Origin: Thermoflexus sp.
Lineage (GTDB): Bacteria > Chloroflexota > Anaerolineae > B4-G1 > SLSP01
DNA length: 39,605 nucleotides
Reading direction: 5' to 3'
NCBI GenBank assembly: GCA_020722365.1
Contig: DYKY01000009.1
Location: 1-39,605 of the forward strand
In this document: positions 38,736 through 39,605 of the stretch, one piece after another
Layout of the letters: each line of letters begins with the position of its first letter
How positions within the stretch are numbered: the first letter of the stretch is position 1
Program-made: the position numbers and the translations under genes
The notes under the pieces: model-generated
The model's database searches: none
Told to the model about the DNA's origin: nothing
The model's input: the letters and a program-made list of their open reading frames with translations, nothing else

Positions 38736-39605
38736 ATGCGAATGACACAACTTTTTGGACAGACCTTGCGCGACGCACCGTCGGAGGCGCAAGTTGCCAG
38801 CCACCAGCTATTGCTACGCGCGGGTTTTATCCGCCAACTGGCAGCGGGCATCTTCACGTATCTGCCACTGGCACGACGGTCAATGACGAAGATCGAGAAC
38901 ATCATCCGCGAGGAAATGAACGCCATCGGCGGGCAGGAGATCACGATGCCGGTGGTGAACCCGGCGGACATCTGGAAGGAAACCGGGCGCTGGTACCAGA
39001 TCGGCGCGGAAATGGGACGTTTCAAGGACAAGTCGGACCGCGACATGGTGCTGGCGATGACGCACGAAGAGGTCGTCGCCGACCTGGTGCGCCAGGAAAT
39101 CCGCGCCTACAGCCAACTGCCGCGCCTCATCTATCACATCCAGACCAAGTGGCGCGACGATCCCCGCCCGCGCGCCGGACTGATCCGCGTGCGCGAATTC
39201 ACGATGAAAGACAGCTACAGTCTCGACGTTGACGCTGCCGGGCTAGACAAGCAGTATCGCGCGCACTACCAGGCGTATTTCAACATCTACCACCGCTGTG
39301 GACTGGACGCCATCGCCGTAGGAGCGGACACAGGGATGATGGGCGGCACGCTGGCGCACGAGTATATGGTGCTCACGCCCATCGGCGAGGATACGCTGAT
39401 GCTGTGCGACAGCGCCGCGACACGCGGATGTGGCTACGCCGCCAACCGCCAGGTCGCGCGCTTCCAAAAACCGCCCGCCGCGGAGGAGGCCCCCTGCCCC
39501 ATCGAGAAGATCGCCACGCCCAATGTGACCACCATCGCCGACCTCACCGCCTTCCTGGACATCCCCGCCGCCAAAACGGCCAAAGCTGTCTTTCTGATGG
39601 CGGAG
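38736..39605 (+). CDS. proS: Prolyl-tRNA synthetase, 3' end cut by the window
   Basis: The first 290 codons are present, in frame to the last base. Class II synthetase motifs are seen: motif 1 region GIFTYLPLARR, LKE-like AMTHEEVVADLVR, motif 2 region YHIQTKWRDDPRPRAGLIRVREFTMKDSYS (about 140-169), and ADTGMMGGTLAHEYMVL (about 210-226), followed by the start of the bacterial-type insertion (editing) domain. It loads proline on tRNA(Pro). The ATG at 38736 has GGAGG 6 nt upstream. The final codon is not in the window. Confidence 0.95.
   Translation, partial: MRMTQLFGQTLRDAPSEAQVASHQLLLRAGFIRQLAAGIFTYLPLARRSMTKIENIIREEMNAIGGQEITMPVVNPADIWKETGRWYQIGAEMGRFKDKSDRDMVLAMTHEEVVADLVRQEIRAYSQLPRLIYHIQTKWRDDPRPRAGLIRVREFTMKDSYSLDVDAAGLDKQYRAHYQAYFNIYHRCGLDAIAVGADTGMMGGTLAHEYMVLTPIGEDTLMLCDSAATRGCGYAANRQVARFQKPPAAEEAPCPIEKIATPNVTTIADLTAFLDIPAAKTAKAVFLMAE

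Noticed and set aside
1-39605. Prophage, transposon, integron or genomic-island boundary
   Set aside because: No integrase, transposase, tail or replication gene, no attachment repeat and no tRNA seen.

Overview
The window reads as a chromosomal segment of a GC-rich bacterium, most likely a member of the Chloroflexota (Anaerolineae-like). This is inferred from gene content: a giant DUF2298 (Chlor_Arch_YYY) membrane protein, a stand-alone bacterial Elp3, a GH57/DUF3536 protein beside glgA, YdcF and DUF92 membrane proteins, and intergenic spaces filled with short degenerate tandem 'word' repeats. Genes are dense and found on both strands. I see no rRNA, tRNA, CRISPR array, phage genes or transposase. 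The window ends inside proS.

Layout. 1-900: cold-shock protein plus RRM/RGG RNA-binding protein, behind a near-consensus promoter and an early terminator. 1.3-4.2 kb: a small coiled-coil membrane protein, then Elp3 and a Trm9-like methyltransferase transcribed divergently from apparently leaderless promoters. 4.2-9.2 kb: one 1671-residue polytopic protein. 9.4-12.5 kb: GH57 protein and glycogen synthase. 12.7-14.7 kb: ornithine aminotransferase, a repeat-rich gap with gene remnants, and a MoaD/ThiS-like protein. 14.8-19.3 kb: a leftward cluster of ABC ATPase, ABC-2 permease, Ig-like/zinc-ribbon membrane protein, CPBP protease and DUF3592 protein. 19.5-23.2 kb: a secreted lamin-tail/DUF11/phospholipase-D-like protein. 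23.3-26.6 kb: radical SAM protein, 68-residue protein, MBL hydrolase and a membrane protein. 26.7-30.3 kb: YigZ, a minimal nucleotidyltransferase and a large radical SAM protein. 30.5-32.4 kb: an ABC-F ATPase with a leader peptide, hairpin and terminator. 32.5-34.2 kb: a two-RCK membrane protein lacking a potassium filter. 34.3-38.6 kb: a Cys/Met PLP enzyme, then VTE5-like kinase, an unknown possibly CYTH-like protein, VTE6-like DUF92 protein and a DUF218 protein. 38.7 kb to end: prolyl-tRNA synthetase.

How genes may work together. Elp3 and the Trm9-like enzyme would perform consecutive steps of wobble-uridine modification (cm5U then mcm5U). The VTE5-like and VTE6-like proteins would phosphorylate an isoprenoid alcohol twice to a diphosphate. 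The ABC-F leader has the architecture of ribosome-sensing attenuation. Promoters repeatedly show a 16-bp spacer and/or an extended -10 (TGnTATAAT), and several place the -10 box only 7-9 nt before the ATG, which suggests leaderless transcripts. Short repeats adjoin many gene ends, and in two genes they are translated in frame.
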